A DNA stretch of 64,000 nt, taken from the NCBI GenBank assembly GCA_030407085.1, contig CM059587.1, forward strand, positions 20,061,001 through 20,125,000. Reading direction: 5' to 3'. Numbering within the stretch: the first letter of the stretch is position 1; each line of letters opens with the position of its first letter. The notes under the pieces are model-generated. The model saw only the letters and a program-made list of their open reading frames with translations, was not told the origin of the DNA and did not search any database. The stretch is from Trichopria drosophilae (Eukaryota > Arthropoda > Insecta > Hymenoptera > Diapriidae). The position numbers were made by a program, and so were the translations under genes. Positions 1-12,379 of the stretch are shown here, in pieces.

Positions 1-3000
1 GAAAAAAAAGGTAAATGGAACCATGAAAAACGGTAGAAATGGTTATCACATTTCATAATAGCACAATTAACATAAAGAAAAGTTATAGTTGACAGTATCT
101 TATTTTTATAATTAATAATATTGAAATACGTGACATACAATAATTGCTTTTAATGATCACAAGTAGCTATTTTCGTTTAATCACTTTTACTAAATCTATT
201 TTCCTTGTCAAGAATATTTCAAGTAACTATTTAACTGTAAAGCTACGGTATATTTGAGGTTATGTGCTACGCTATATTTAAGTATCGGGAAATAGTAAAC
301 GGAACTATGTTTTTGTTTTATTTTACTATGGAAATGGTTAATTTAACAATTTTTTATAATCAACTATGTTACTTTCCTAAAATGATTCCATTAACATTTT
401 TTGTTCTCTCTGTGTATTTGGGAGTATTTTACGGGAATATTATAATATTCACATTTACTTATTCTAGAAAAATGTCTGGATCTTTAATCATGAATACGAA
501 ATCTAATAGATTCTCTAATTGAGATATCAAATAGAAGTTTAAAATTCCAATTCGGATTAAACTTGGTACTCGGGTTATTTTGGAAACGTTGATTGTGATT
601 CTGAATACCGTTTCAAAATTGAAAATGGTGAATCCAATATGGCTCAAGAAACTGAACATATCAGAGCTGTCTTATTTTTCATTTCGTTTAGACTTTGCTA
701 ATGATCAGCCACAGATTCATTCTATTTTTGCGAGTATTACAAATTAATTACTGGACACAAAGGCCACATAATAGTTCAGTTAAAAAACAAATAGTGATTC
801 AGCAGAAAATTGGATTTCTGGTTGCCATTTTGTAGGTCTCAAAGACACAGTACAAACAAGCTCAATATTTTCCTTAAAAGTAAAAAAAGTAAAAAATTTA
901 AGAAATAATTAGACAGTAGTATTTTAAGCAATAAAGATTTAAAAATCAAGTTTGAAAATAGAAATGACGAGTGCATACAATTTTATTAAACTCATACGTA
1001 AAAAAAAATTTTCACAGGCGTGTAAGAAATAGTCCACAAAATAAGCTAAGTAATTATACATGGCAGAGATGTTAAAAATGTGCAAAGTTTCATCCGAATA
1101 TTGACATTTCTCGCATGTATAGTCGCCTTATTGAATTACAATATTGCCTGTTCAGTTTTGTAGTTACCCATTCTAAAATTAACCTAGTACCAAAAATTAA
1201 ATTTAGGAAATTTCGAACTTTCGACGCAATCGAAAATCAATTTTTGAACACTTTAAATAGAATCTACCTTCAATACCGCTTTTATCGTCAGAAACATGAT
1301 TTTACTTTCTTCTAGAAGTATTGCATACTTCTATAATTAGAGTGTAAGATTATTTACATTCAAGAAATTAAATAAATGTTGATCAAATATTTGCCGAAGT
1401 AGAAATACTTACATTAGAAATTCGGAAAATTTATATAAATTTGAGTTTGCTGTTGTGATGGAACGCATCGAATTAAGTTTGTTACAAACTACGTTGACCA
1501 TTTTTTGCGATGAATTATAGAAGCATATTATATATGCAAAGTTGCGCTTAAAAGGAAAGTCATTAATGCACTCATAAATTAACTGTTCGAGCTGCATACT
1601 AGATTACAGGGGAGAAGGGGGGGGGGGTCGAACATAAACAAATGCTTCCAATAAACGACGAATAAATATGAAAGAATTTATTTCCAAAAATAGCAATGGC
1701 ATTTAAAAATGTTTCAAACAAAAAACGTAGAGCATCAAATGCTCTACAAAGAAAGTTATCTGAAGTAGAGCTTTCAATTCTTAGTTTAATATTATTTATT
1801 TGTTTAGTACCATTAATGGCACAAATTTGCCAAGAAATTCCTAATCTAATGGTTGCTTCGTTATCACTGATGTAAAATACTTTCAGTTACTAATGTGAAA
1901 ATATTTGGTTTGGAAATGATTATTTTAGAAATTCGAAAACAGTTTTTTACAAGAAAAAACCCAAATTTAAAAGTTAAAATTAATAGATTTCTTTATTATT
2001 CCTTACAAAGTGTTATCCGATTTCGATGAAAATTCTCGTCAAATTATAATCAGAGGTTTGTTAACATTTTAAAGGCAGAAATTATTCGTTTAGAATTTAT
2101 TATGTTTGTTTTATATATCTTTAGTTTGCAAGTTGAATAAACAAAAACAAAAACAATCGACGGTTTAATTTAGATACTAACAACACATTTGAAAATATTA
2201 ATTTAATTTATAAATTATCTGTATAAATATTAGTCAATGTCATTTTGTATCCTTTTTTGTTGAAACTCTATTGACAATCTAATGAAATGGATAATATGCG
2301 ATTACTCATTATTACTGCTGAATGTATCATTAAAGCGTTAAATGAAAACAATTTATTATTGCCGTCGAATATATCGCTGATCGATTTGATGGTTTCGTGA
2401 TACAAATACTAATTAATATATCCTCTTTAACATTGATTTGGTATCCTAATATGGATTAACACCAGAGGATTATTTCTGCCTAGTTTTATTTCGATAAGGA
2501 CAGTAAATAAAAGATTGTGCACAAAGTAAGGCTTTTTATAGACATAAGTTATCAAAGATTAATACCGATTATAAGTTTTAATAGGCTTAAAAAGCTTCAT
2601 CACGCTTCCAATGATTCAATCAATTTTCGTCACAGATCATGAAGGGATTACTTTATTTGTTACTTTTGTGAAAATTATCAGCAAGAAATGTACATTCAGA
2701 AATTCTGTATTGTGAAAATTGCCATACTGTAGTAACATGCAGATAATTGCAATACTTTTTACAAGTTATTTTATGAAATGAATATGAAATAAAGGCAAAC
2801 AAGCATAATATGGCTGATGTGTTTTTAAATTTTTGCTAAAAACATAATGTATGCAATTGAAAAAAAATTATGATTAAGATCATAGATCATAAAGCTCCTA
2901 AACCTCATACAATTAATAGACCGAGTAATTGTATTAAAAAAGTATTTAGTTGAAAATATCGGCCAACGCTGATCTTAGAATTTAGAATACATTTATGTCG

Positions 3001-3036
3001 GCCATCTAGGAACCGACATTTTGAATTTTCAAAATC
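1..3036. other. AT-rich non-coding sequence
   Basis: No open frame here resembles a known protein; the short open frames have no coding character. There is a G homopolymer-rich run near 1610-1627. The region lies downstream of the last visible Fas1 exon, so it is either the next Fas1 intron or flanking DNA. No exon of FAS1 domain 4 could be seen in it. Confidence 0.5.
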
Positions 3037-3038
3037 TG

Positions 3039-4491
3039 CACGGAAAAAACTCTTTGAAGTAGTAAGAATACTATTGGCTGCTGTAACAAACTTATTGGTT
3101 AATGTAGAAAAAGACGATTGTCACAGTAACAAGAAATAAATGGTAATCCTTATTACGAAAGATGTCTATATATTACAAGTAGGTTAGTTAGGGTAAACAA
3201 TTTTGATTGGTAAAATTTACTACCCGTTTAAATGGTTATGTCTATACTACCCTCGTCGCTGTTGGCGACTATTTAGATAGTAAATGAAACTATGTATACA
3301 GTCGAGATTACAGACGCGCATGCGCGGCTCTTAAAACTCGTCAACGATAGAGTGTGCGCCATATTTGTAGCGTTTAACCTGACTTCAGCAGTGAAATACG
3401 AAGTTTCAGGGAGTTACGAATGTAAAAAATCTCAATGTAGTATTCTATATTATCATGTGTATATGCTTAACATATACCTACCCAAAATTTCCTGTCTTCA
3501 TTTTTGAACGATAGATAATTAATTTTCTACGTCTATGCCTTCAAGTCTTTTAGATGTACAAAAATAACAAATAAATAATTTAAAAACTACATCTTGACTT
3601 TATTCCATTACAATAATCAACGATATAAGAATTTAGATCTAATTCTTTCTTTCGATGGAGTTATATCAACGATATAAGAATTTAGGTCTAATTCCATCTT
3701 TCTTTGGGAGTTATATCAACGATATAAAAATTTAGGTCTCATTCCTTCTTTTGATGGGAGTTATTTCATCGATATAAGAATTCAAACCTAATTCCTTCTT
3801 TCGAAGGGAGTTATTTCAACAGTATATCAATTTAAATCTAAACCCTTCTTTCAATGGGAGTCATATCAACTAGGTAAGAATTTAAATCTGATTCCTTCTT
3901 TCGATAGGAGTTACATCAAAGATATACGAATTTAGGTCAGTATATAACTCCCATCGAAAGAAGGTATTAGGTCTAAATTCTTATATCGATGATACAACTC
4001 CCATCGAAAAGAGGAATTAGACCTAAATTCTTATATCGTTGAAATAAGACCCACCGAAAGAAGGAATTAGACCTGAACTCTCATATTGTTAATATAACTC
4101 AATTCGAAAGAAGGAATTATATTTAAATTCTTGTATCTTTGAAATACCTCCCATGCGAGCTGATCAGCTGATATAACTTTTGTAGGTTATGACGCTCTGA
4201 TGGAACTGTTCTCAATGGGACAAGAGAAAGAGAGTGAGAGGGGAAAATAGCGCGCATGTGTGCACGAGAAAGAAACATACAGATAGTATTTCCAACTGTC
4301 AAACACGTGGATGTAAACATTTCAAAAGTGTCTGGCGGTACTATCTAGTTAGTAAAAACCGTGCATCTCAGAAGCTTACTATCTAAAGATAGTAAATGCT
4401 ACTAACTGGAGATGACTATGTCAAATTTTACTATCTAATTAGTAAATTTTACTACTTTATTGACTGTGCCAGCCAACTATTTTTTTCCGTG
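3039..4491. mobile_element. 1.45-kb terminal-inverted-repeat element with internal inverted minisatellite
   Basis: The ends are CACGGAAAAAA and its reverse complement TTTTTTCCGTG, followed inward by related stretches of the form (A/G)TAGTAAAATTTACTA. TG lies immediately outside each end (3037-3038 and 4492-4493). Removing the element and one TG restores an uninterrupted AAAATCTG|ATTTCAAATTTATAATCAGCG-type module, matching the intact module at 4600-4645, so the insertion boundaries look exact. No transposase was seen, so it is non-autonomous. A related end (TTTTTTCAGTG with ACTATTTAGATAGTAAA) occurs near 17340-17391. The superfamily is not identified. Confidence 0.7.
3611..4150. repeat. 50-bp minisatellite arranged as a giant inverted repeat
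   Basis: Seven copies of a unit containing ATCAACGATATAAGAATTTA and a C/T-rich TTCCTTCTTTCGATGGGAG segment start at 3615, 3665, 3715, 3765, 3815, 3865 and 3915, an exact 50-bp step. After a switch point near 3938-3945 the same unit runs in reverse complement, with its landmark at 3981, 4031, 4081 and 4131, again exactly 50 bp apart. The two arms could pair as a long cruciform or hairpin. It lies wholly inside the element at 3039-4491. Confidence 0.92.
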
Positions 4492-4492
4492 T

Positions 4493-4815
4493 GATTTCAA
4501 ATTTATAATCAGCGGCCCGAAAACCCCCGAGAACCCAGTTTCATAAAGTTGTTAAGTTTTAGTAATTTTTCGCATTTCAGTCGGCCATCTTGGATCCGCC
4601 ATTTTGAATTTTCAAAATCTAACTTCGGATTCGTAATCAGCGACCCCGAAAACCCACGAGTAACAATTTTCAGCTGTTTTCCATGTAAAGAAAAATGTGC
4701 GCCGCACATTTTAATAAATTTAGCAAATTTACAGCCGCCATATGGGATCCGCCATTTTGAATTTTCTCATTTTGACGACAGATTCGGATTCAGCGACCCA
4801 AAATATCTTGCTATA
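4493..4815. repeat. GCCATTTTGAATTTT / 'cagcgacc' module repeats
   Basis: Two or more copies of a degenerate module: GGATCCGCCATTTTGAATTTT followed by a C-rich ATCAGCGACCCCGAAAACCC segment, at about 4588-4655 and 4748-4802. It opens with the half module split by the 3039-4491 insertion. The open frames over it are by-products of the repeat and not genes. The same module recurs across the window. Confidence 0.75.
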
Positions 4816-5179
4816 CGAAGTTTTATACAAATTCATTAAGAATTGTAAAAGTTATTGCAAAATGTACACATATGATCCATTACCACGTTTGTCAATAATT
4901 TTGTTTGTACATATATGATCCATTACCATTGAAGTGGTTAAGGACAAATTATTTTTTGCCATAAAAAAATATTAATTTATTTAAAAAATGATGAAAATTA
5001 CGTTTAATGTATTTTCTTGATAAAGTGTAGTTAAGTGACTTTTAAAATTTTAATTGCTACATTCGAGGAGCTCGATCTTAAAACATGGTTCGATAATTAT
5101 AATATGCATTTTTCAATATTCTGCAAATAATTAAATTCATCATAAAAACATATATATATATTTATTTACATGAAATTTT

Positions 5180-5640
5180 CTCGTCTTTCCAAATTCGCGG
5201 TAAAAAATAATGGTTCCCATTTGCAAAATTGAACTTGACCATGGAATGACCTTCAAAATATTAGCCAAGGTCAAAATTAATATCCCCATTAGCTGGATAA
5301 ATCCTTAAACTTTTTTCTGAAACATTTTCCCCGAAAATGCACTCTCGCTGAGATAATTCGCCGTTACGGGAACGTTTAAGTTTCACCTGGAAATGGCCTT
5401 GATCAAAATATCGGTTATATCATATTCGGATGTAAAATATCCAGCTCTTTCCGAATCCATGAAAAAAATGTGGGTTCACATTTAAAAAATTAATCTTGAC
5501 CTTGAAATGACCGTCAAGGTCGTGTTCAAGGTAAATTTCAATTGTACCATTGAGTAGCCGGGGAGAAATCCTTAAACTTTTGTCTGGAACATTTTCCCAT
5601 CACTGTATACATATTTGGACCTTATGGGACTAAATACTGC
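5180..5640 (+). repeat. Two tandem copies of a ~261-267-bp repeat
   Basis: Shared landmarks recur in the same order: CTTGACC(A/T)TGGAATGACC at 5234 and 5495 (261 bp apart) and AAATCCTTAAACTTTT at about 5300 and 5567 (267 bp apart), each followed by (T)CTG(A/G)AACATTTTCCC. The copies have diverged clearly. No coding frame is present. Confidence 0.75.
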
Positions 5641-6451
5641 TCAGAAAGAGCTCTTAAAGTAATCTTTGTGATGACGAATGTGTCGATTTAAGGAGCTCTT
5701 ATGTAAAAGCTTTCAGTATCACCTAAAAAACCAATATGCAATTGTAAATGAAACTCTAGAATTACAGATTCTATTTTTCAGTACAATTAATTAATATTTT
5801 ATTTTTTTCTATTACTGAATAATTTTATCATTTCTTTTTGTAGAAAATGTGAATACTTAAATAGGTTGAAGAGGACTTGTCTTGTATGGTAATGCGATAA
5901 GTAAATATTTTATTCGAAAAATAACCACATTGTCAAGAAATATTTTTCCCAAGTATTGTACATATTTCAGTCAAATATAGTCAGTAGTCAAATCAAGTAA
6001 ATCTTTTCAAAGATTGCGTACAATAGTGTCTTCTGTTGTCGCTAGTCTTATCACAGGATTAGATTTTCGCAACTGATAGAAGAACGCTAAAAACATTAAG
6101 CACGTATGAGAATTTTATATCTGTCATATAAATAAGTATTGTAGAATATTTGTGCTTCAAATTCGATGCTAATAAACCTTTGTAGTTAAATATATAGTAA
6201 TATATAAATAATTGTTCATATTTAATTTTCTTCAGTGTAGATCAAAATGAACCAAAGATCAAAAGCACAATTTTTTTTTCTGGTAGAAGTTAGTCTGTAA
6301 CACGTAGATTCAACCACTAATATGTAAATCCTGATGCTCTAAATGTTCGTATTTAGATTTCTAATAGTAGATTTTCATTGTCATATTATAGAGTATTCTC
6401 AAGAAATAATAGTATATTACTATTTTAGGCTTTATAAAATGCAATACTTAC
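5641..6451. other. AT-rich non-coding stretch beside the last Fas1 exon
   Basis: This lies immediately 3' of the Fas1 donor at 6451 and is therefore intron. No exon, RNA gene or repeat was recognised. Confidence 0.5.
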
Positions 6452-6666
6452 TGGAGCGTAGGATCAGTTTTCAATTTTTCCTTGATGGTTCTATAGGGCA
6501 CGCCAAGGACACGATCGATTATGTGAATAATGCCATTGGTTGCACCAAGATTAGGCATAACAACAGTCGCATTGACGCCACCACCTTCCACCGTGACAGT
6601 TTTGTTACCAGATGGCCCCGAAATGACGTTGAAGTACAAATTTTCCCTATTGGCAGCTGTATGGAC
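6452..6666 (-). CDS. Fas1: Fasciclin I exon, C-terminal half of FAS1 domain 3
   Basis: Internal exon of 215 bp: 71 whole codons plus two bases (CA) of a split codon, so it leaves in phase 2. The acceptor is TTTGCTAG before GTC CAT ACA; the donor is CTCCA|gtaagt, and reading past it meets TAA at once, which explains why the open frame stops there. The product runs VHTAANRENLYFNVISG, then TVTVEGGGVNATVVMPN (residues 23-39), then the hallmark FAS1 C-terminal motif NGIIHIIDRVLGVP (44-57), ending KLKTDPTL. NKT (21-23) and NAT (32-34) are glycosylation sequons. With the 81 residues of the upstream exon this makes a 152-residue complete FAS1 domain. The VEGGGVNAT and IIDRVLGVPY segments are what I most associate with fasciclin I domain 3. 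The exon encoding domain 4 was not found in the 6.4 kb to its left. Confidence 0.9.
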
Positions 6667-7028
6667 CTAGCAAATAAATATTCTAAGATTATTATACTAT
6701 TCTTAACAAAAATTCCTCTCTTCTAATTACAGAACATAAAATATTCACTAGTATAAACAGAATTGAAAATTGCAGTGTGTAATGTGGTATCGTCTCGGCT
6801 CCACGCCTTCGGAGTGAAGACGTACGAGTTCAAAATTACTCCAAAAATGGTACGCACCACGTTCCTCAAGTATGGAATCGTGACACTACCATTTTGTTTT
6901 GTGCATGCGTAGTGTTTCTGCGCACTACAATTATATACACTTATTAACAAAATGTTGGTAACGGCTAAATGTCATAAAGAAAATCAAACTTTAAGTGTTA
7001 TTTTTTAAGGTGAAAATCATAATTTTCT

Positions 7029-7312
7029 TTCTAAACTTGAATTAATAAAAAACGACTTATAAACAGCGAAAAGTAGGTTACCATCAATTAGTAAGTTTTA
7101 TACTGACAAATAGTACGAAAATATAAACTCATTAGTAAAATTCTACTAATCTACAAGTAGCAATTGACTTTTTTAGTTTAGTAGTTTGTAGAATTAGTAA
7201 TAAATTAGTAGGCTTTAACTTTTTATTAGAAAAAATAGTTACTAATTCATTTGGTAACTCACTTTTCATTTTCTTATTGGTAGTTTTTAACTAATTCAGA
7301 TTTAGAAAGTGC
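7029..7312 (+). repeat. Dispersed ~284-bp MITE-like repeat, copy A
   Basis: Rich in TTAGTA/TACTAA motifs. The two ends are imperfect inverted repeats: TCTAAACTTGAATTAAT plus CGAAAAGTAGGTTACC at the left, and TCTAAATCTGAATTAGT plus GAAAAGTGAGTTACC read from the right. A second full-length copy in opposite orientation lies at 28484-28767, and diverged parts lie at 23463-23620 and 62305-62425. No protein is encoded. Confidence 0.75.
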
Positions 7313-8816
7313 GTAAATAAAATTATGCAATAGATACGATTGCAACAAATTGATATGCCAAATGTAAATTATATACATAGATCAAATTATTAATACAAAT
7401 ATGTTTCTTTTAATTACCTGTACTTAAGATAGTCACAGGAAAAACATGCCGAAAATTAATATATTATTAAACTTAATTTGATTAATAACATTTTTGTTAA
7501 CAAAATATATCGAACACATTTATTGTAAATGTGTCTGTACTGTACCCCACTGGGAAAAAATAAACGTTCGTTCAAGGGAAAGGAGAAAAATGCATTTACG
7601 ATAGAAATCGACGTTTTTGAAAATCTGTCGTGTCAGCTCTATTGTCAGTACGGGATAGCTATTTAGAATTTTCACTTGCAAATCGCTCGAATTGCGAATC
7701 GACAACCGGCGGCATCGTGCTAGTCAATCCAATGGGCTTTTCCTGATACGCCCTCATGAATTTCTCAAACGCCTATTTGCTTTTAGGGTATTGGACTTTA
7801 TACTCTACCGTTCAGATAATAAAAATGCAAATATTTAGACTTAAATACAGAAAATTTATAATGACCTTTCAAACGCAATATAATTTTATTTCGTATATGA
7901 TAAAAAATACCAACTAAAAATGCATTTCAGGTGTAAACAAAGTACGGGCAAAGTTAAATAGATCAATTTCACAGGATGAAATCAACAATAATTCGTATAT
8001 TTCGTTATTTTTTGATTTGGTAAATTTTTAATCTAAAGACTCAAAACGTATACGAAATTAATTCAAATAGGCTTATCTGATGAAAGTATATAAAGATTTT
8101 ATTTTGAATTTGTCATGTACATAACCTCATATGTCAAGTATCGCAGTTTCACAATGAAATAAGAATTTTAAGTATTTCAATATAGTAAAATAATGTACAA
8201 ACTACAGTTTACAATTTTGAACACTAAACAATTTTCGCAATTCAGGTGAAACAATTTACTGCCGTGTATTTTAGGTATTGTTTTCGACGTCGCAGAACGT
8301 GCAGAGCCGTAGCAGAAAATTCTGTATTAACTATTGTAAATTCTATATTAAATAAGGAAAAAAAGAAACACAGACAGATAGTGCATAATTATAACGAGAC
8401 CACGTTAAACGCGATTTTTCTTCGATTTCTCAATAAATAAATATAAAAAATAATAAAATTATATATATGTTTAATGATGTAGAACATTTATTTACTTTCA
8501 CTGCTTGAAATTTGTAAATCGGGTGTTTTCAAAATGGAGATCCAAAATGGTGGAGTCTTGCATCAGCCCCTAGGCGTACAATTTTCATCATACAATATTT
8601 TAATTTTTGAAACTTCTTAACGGATTCAAAATCAACCACCCGAAAAACTCCCGAATACTACCACAAAATTTTTTCTGTTTATGATTTACATGACCACCAT
8701 TTTAAAGTCTTCATTTTGATTTTCACAAAACTAAGAGAAAAGGGGAGGTGGGAAATATGATCTGTTAAACGGTAAGGAAATAGAAATTTGAAAAAAGGGT
8801 AAACCTTTACAAAAAG

Positions 8817-9038
8817 GACAACATCGAAAAAAAACTTTGTGCTAGGTCATTTTAACGTATTTTTGCCTCCTGATTACGAATATGATCGTAAAATTTGTCG
8901 GTCAGATAAATTGAAGCCGCTTTTTTGGACGGTTTTTCCAAATGGCGGTTTTACTTTGTGTGACCGCCAAATTTTAATATAATCAAGAGGCAAAAATACG
9001 TTAAAATGACCTAGTATGGATTTTTTTTCGATGTTGTC
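8817..9038. mobile_element. 222-bp MITE with ~60-bp terminal inverted repeats
   Basis: The left arm 8817-8876 begins GACAACATCGAAAAAAA and continues TAGGTCATTTTAACGTATTT. The right arm 8980-9038 is its reverse complement with only a few differences. The interior is about 100 bp and has no coding capacity. Target duplications are not obvious. Confidence 0.85.
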
Positions 9039-9039
9039 T

Positions 9040-10265
9040 TATTTCAACGACGGTTTCTTTTCAGCATACATTCTTTGTAAAAAAAAACACGTAATTTTTA
9101 TATATTGTTCTTCATTATACAAAATTTAACACAATTCATAATAAACATTAATTTGTTTATATTTAAAAACATGTCATCAAAGTACGGAAGAAAAAATTTG
9201 CACTAAAATTCAATTTTAATCTACTGAAAAGAAAAAAAATGAATTACAAAAATGTGTCCTACAGAAAGGAAACCGTGCTTCAAGGGGTTAAGAGAAGATA
9301 CTCTGCTAGATATTAAATTCTCTGCTTTAATCAACTGCGAGGTCAACTACTGTAATGTTTCAATTCTTTAATTAATAAATTACCATATTAAAATTAAAAT
9401 TAATATTGGACATGATCAGCAAAGATACAGCATTCCATTAATTTAAATTGAAAAAATTATTACAATTTTTAAATAGTTTTAAATAATCTATGCAATAAAA
9501 AAAAACTCCCTGCGGTGAGTCGAACTGGCGAATTATGAATTACGAAATAAACGCGGTGATGTCTGAGCTGTTGCAGCTTCGAAAATACTTGGCATATACA
9601 AGGTATATATAAAAACTTGAAAGGAAAAGTAGGTTTTTTATCGAAAACGGTTGAGTAGTGCATCGAATGACTTTCTAAGTATTAAAAGGATACTACGTAC
9701 TGCATTATAGGAAAGTTTCAAAAAATCGAATATCACTACTACTGATGGCTCTTCGTTAGTCCGTATAAAGCAATACCAAGTACAAATTCTCTAATATTAA
9801 TTTAATAATAAAAATAAACTTATTCTATCGAAGTAGTAAATGAATGTATTTGCACAGTTCATGAATATTGACTAATCCGAAAACAACGTTTTAAAGCATA
9901 TAAACATCGTTAAAATTCATTTCGGTACAGTATGTCATCAAATTTATTGGTTTTATCTGCACATTACTGCCTTTTCGTCGATTGAGGTTTTTCGGTACTG
10001 GGGAAAGCACATGACACGTCGCTGAATTCATCGGAATCGATAGTGCAAAGTTCACTGGGTTCGAAAACCGTTAAAAGAATATTACATACAAGAAAACGAT
10101 ATAATTAAACTAAAAAGTTAACAAATTTAACTAACAGTTATATTATACAAATAAAAAAATTCATTATGTTTTCATTAACGAGTCATTTCCTGTTATTTTA
10201 ATATTGATGGTACAGGAATTCAAAAGATTTTAATTTTTGTCGTATATGTTACATATTTCACATCA
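9040..10265. other. Intronic AT-rich stretch
   Basis: No gene was recognised. On the minus strand about 9515-9600 carries a tRNA B-box-like CCAGTTCGACTC next to an A-rich tract, a weak hint of a decayed tRNA-derived SINE head; it is too degenerate to call as an RNA gene. Confidence 0.3.
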
Positions 10266-10734
10266 GACCGATTTCCGGTTCAAGCACTTTCAAAAATTAA
10301 AAAGCAAATTGTAGCCCTCTGTCGGAGAATAATTGCGAAGTGAACTATACTAATTTAAAAGTTCGTGATGTAACTTCGTGCCATTACTTATATAGAATTC
10401 AAATAATTATTAAACAATTTTCTGAATTAATGTTATTTGCATGATTATTATTTTTCTTAAATATTAGTTACTTAAAAATAGCATGAAAAAGGCGATGGGT
10501 ATAACGATTTATTGTTTATTTTTGTTTTATTTTATTACAGGGATCTATACAGAAATTCCAAATAATAAAAATTCGTGTAGTGTACGCGCATTTCATTATC
10601 ATGCAATCAACTTCCGGTCCAATAAAAACTCAAGCTTCTCCAATTTTACTCCTCGATAGGGCCAATTCTTTAGTAAAAGGTAGCCAACATTTGCTTCTTT
10701 TTTTTTATTACTCTCATTACTTAACTTAGTCCTC

Positions 10735-10880
10735 TCTTAACTTTTCGGGGGGTCTCCACGTTGGAGGATTGTTGAAACGACGACGTTACTCATCCCGATC
10801 GAACTCGATTCAGTAATTTTGCTAACTTTCTAGAAAGCTGTGCTACTATAGAGGCGACTTGATAGACCCGAGTAAAGACA
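10735..10880. promoter_or_regulatory. GC-richer intronic island, candidate conserved element
   Basis: A short stretch of mixed, CpG-containing sequence (CCCGATCGAACTCGATTC, GTCTCCACGTTGGAGG) in otherwise very AT-rich intron. No open frame supports an exon. It could be an enhancer or other constrained element; composition is the only evidence. Confidence 0.22.
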
Positions 10881-11177
10881 TTTTTTAACTGACTATTGAA
10901 CTTTTCAAATAAAGTTTTTTAATACTTTCGTAGTAAACAAATGATAGACTTCTCATACTCATATAACGCGAGATTTCTTTCGTAAATCTAGAAAAGTTAT
11001 ATAAAAACATCATTCAAATATTAGGCTCAATATAATTTTTTATTCTAAAATCAAACACTCATCAGCACAACCCAAAATAATTTGTGTTTGTTAGACAAAA
11101 TTTTAAATTGTCACGATGGTAGAAAGAATTAATTTTTTAAAGATTTTTTTGTTATTTCTGAAAAAAAGATTGAATTC

Positions 11178-11258
11178 ACTGAGATTTGAACTCGAACGTT
11201 CCAATAGCTGGTCGAATATTTTAGCAACTAAGAGTAATTTATGCAATTCACCTAATTA
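11178..11258 (-). pseudogene. tRNA-like pseudogene or SINE head
   Basis: On the minus strand a B-box-like GAGTTCAAATCTC follows TTAGTTGCTAAAATATTCGA, resembling a D-loop/anticodon-arm arrangement. The flanking TGAATTG and TGAATTCA could pair as a decayed acceptor stem. Many tRNA positions do not fit, so it is not a functional tRNA. Low confidence; a chance resemblance is possible. Confidence 0.3.
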
Positions 11259-12379
11259 GTATCAAATCTTGATGTATCTGGAAAAATTTTCATTTGATTT
11301 CGTATTCAAAATAAAACGTTTTTGCTGAGATAGTGGTTAGAAGGTAGTATATTATTTTTATTTCTTATGAATTGGAACTAGCTTAGTATTATCATGAAAA
11401 TTTAAATAACCTTGTAATATAATAAGAATCCTTGATATCTTAATCATTAATAATTATCTGTAACATTTTTAAATATATTTTAATACATTAAAGTTGACTG
11501 ATTAAATTTTCTGTGCACCTTTAATAATTATAATTTTTATAAATAATTTCACAATTCATTTAATTTGACGTTTTCATTGAGCGCAATTTTGCCAAAGAAT
11601 GGTTGAGGTTGCGTTTACTCAATGACGTAAAAACAAATCTTAACGTCAGCAATAATTAATTGATAACCTGAATACTTCCTTCGTATTTGAACATTTTAAT
11701 AAGCTATTCAATTTCCTTCTTGCACACCAGCGAGCACCTTTCTTACCTGTTCTATTCAATAAAAGCAATTAAATTTATTCTCTAAAATTATGCCAAAGGC
11801 CCTGTTGCAAAAGCTACTAAAGTTTAAAAACTAAATTAAATTTGTTTTATACATGCAGTAGTTTCCTTCAATTAAATGAATTACTTTATTTAATTGTCTG
11901 AAAAGTAATTAATAATACAATAGTTAATCCAACGAACTAGATTGTATTTTAAATTAGTTTAATCATTACACATATAAAATAATACATTTTTAATTATTAC
12001 AAGCTCTTTGTCGTCTATTCGTAAGATTTTGCTTAGTATATCAGCTGATACAATTACTAAGTTACTAATTATTACTACATCATTAAAATTCAGGTTATAC
12101 ATCAAAGTTTGATTGTATCTTCAGTGATTAAACAGTGAATATGTAAATCGCTAATTCTGTAGTTTGTTCTGAGAAGACATATAATGTAAAAAAAATCGGT
12201 ATATACTTTGGTAATTTTAAGGTTAGTTTTGTAACTATTATTCATAACTTATGCTAATTCATTGAATGAATTTATAATTTCGTCATTGAATTAAAAAATT
12301 TCGCGGCTTCTATAACGCATTAATAATTTTCCGATAGAGGGCTAAATTGTGATTATGAAATGTCGCAAGTGCTTGAACT

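Larger units (their letters stand above)
10278..12379. repeat. Inverted repeat pair bracketing 2.1 kb
   Basis: The left copy 10278-10335 holds GTTCAAGCACTTTC and TGTAGCCCTCTGTCGGA. The right copy 12319-12379 is the reverse complement: CCGATAGAGGGCTAAATTGT and GCAAGTGCTTGAAC. The identity is partial but runs over about 60 bp in colinear order. This could mark the ends of a decayed DNA transposon or two separate insertions of one small repeat. No transposase frame was seen between them. Confidence 0.5.

Noticed and set aside
3615..4150. CRISPR array (regular 50-bp spacing)
   Set aside because: Units are contiguous with no conserved-repeat/variable-spacer pattern, they invert mid-array, and the host is a eukaryote.
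4549..4839. 96-codon open frame with repeated RHFEFS
   Set aside because: The repeat of the peptide simply mirrors two copies of the GCCATTTTGAATTTT module.
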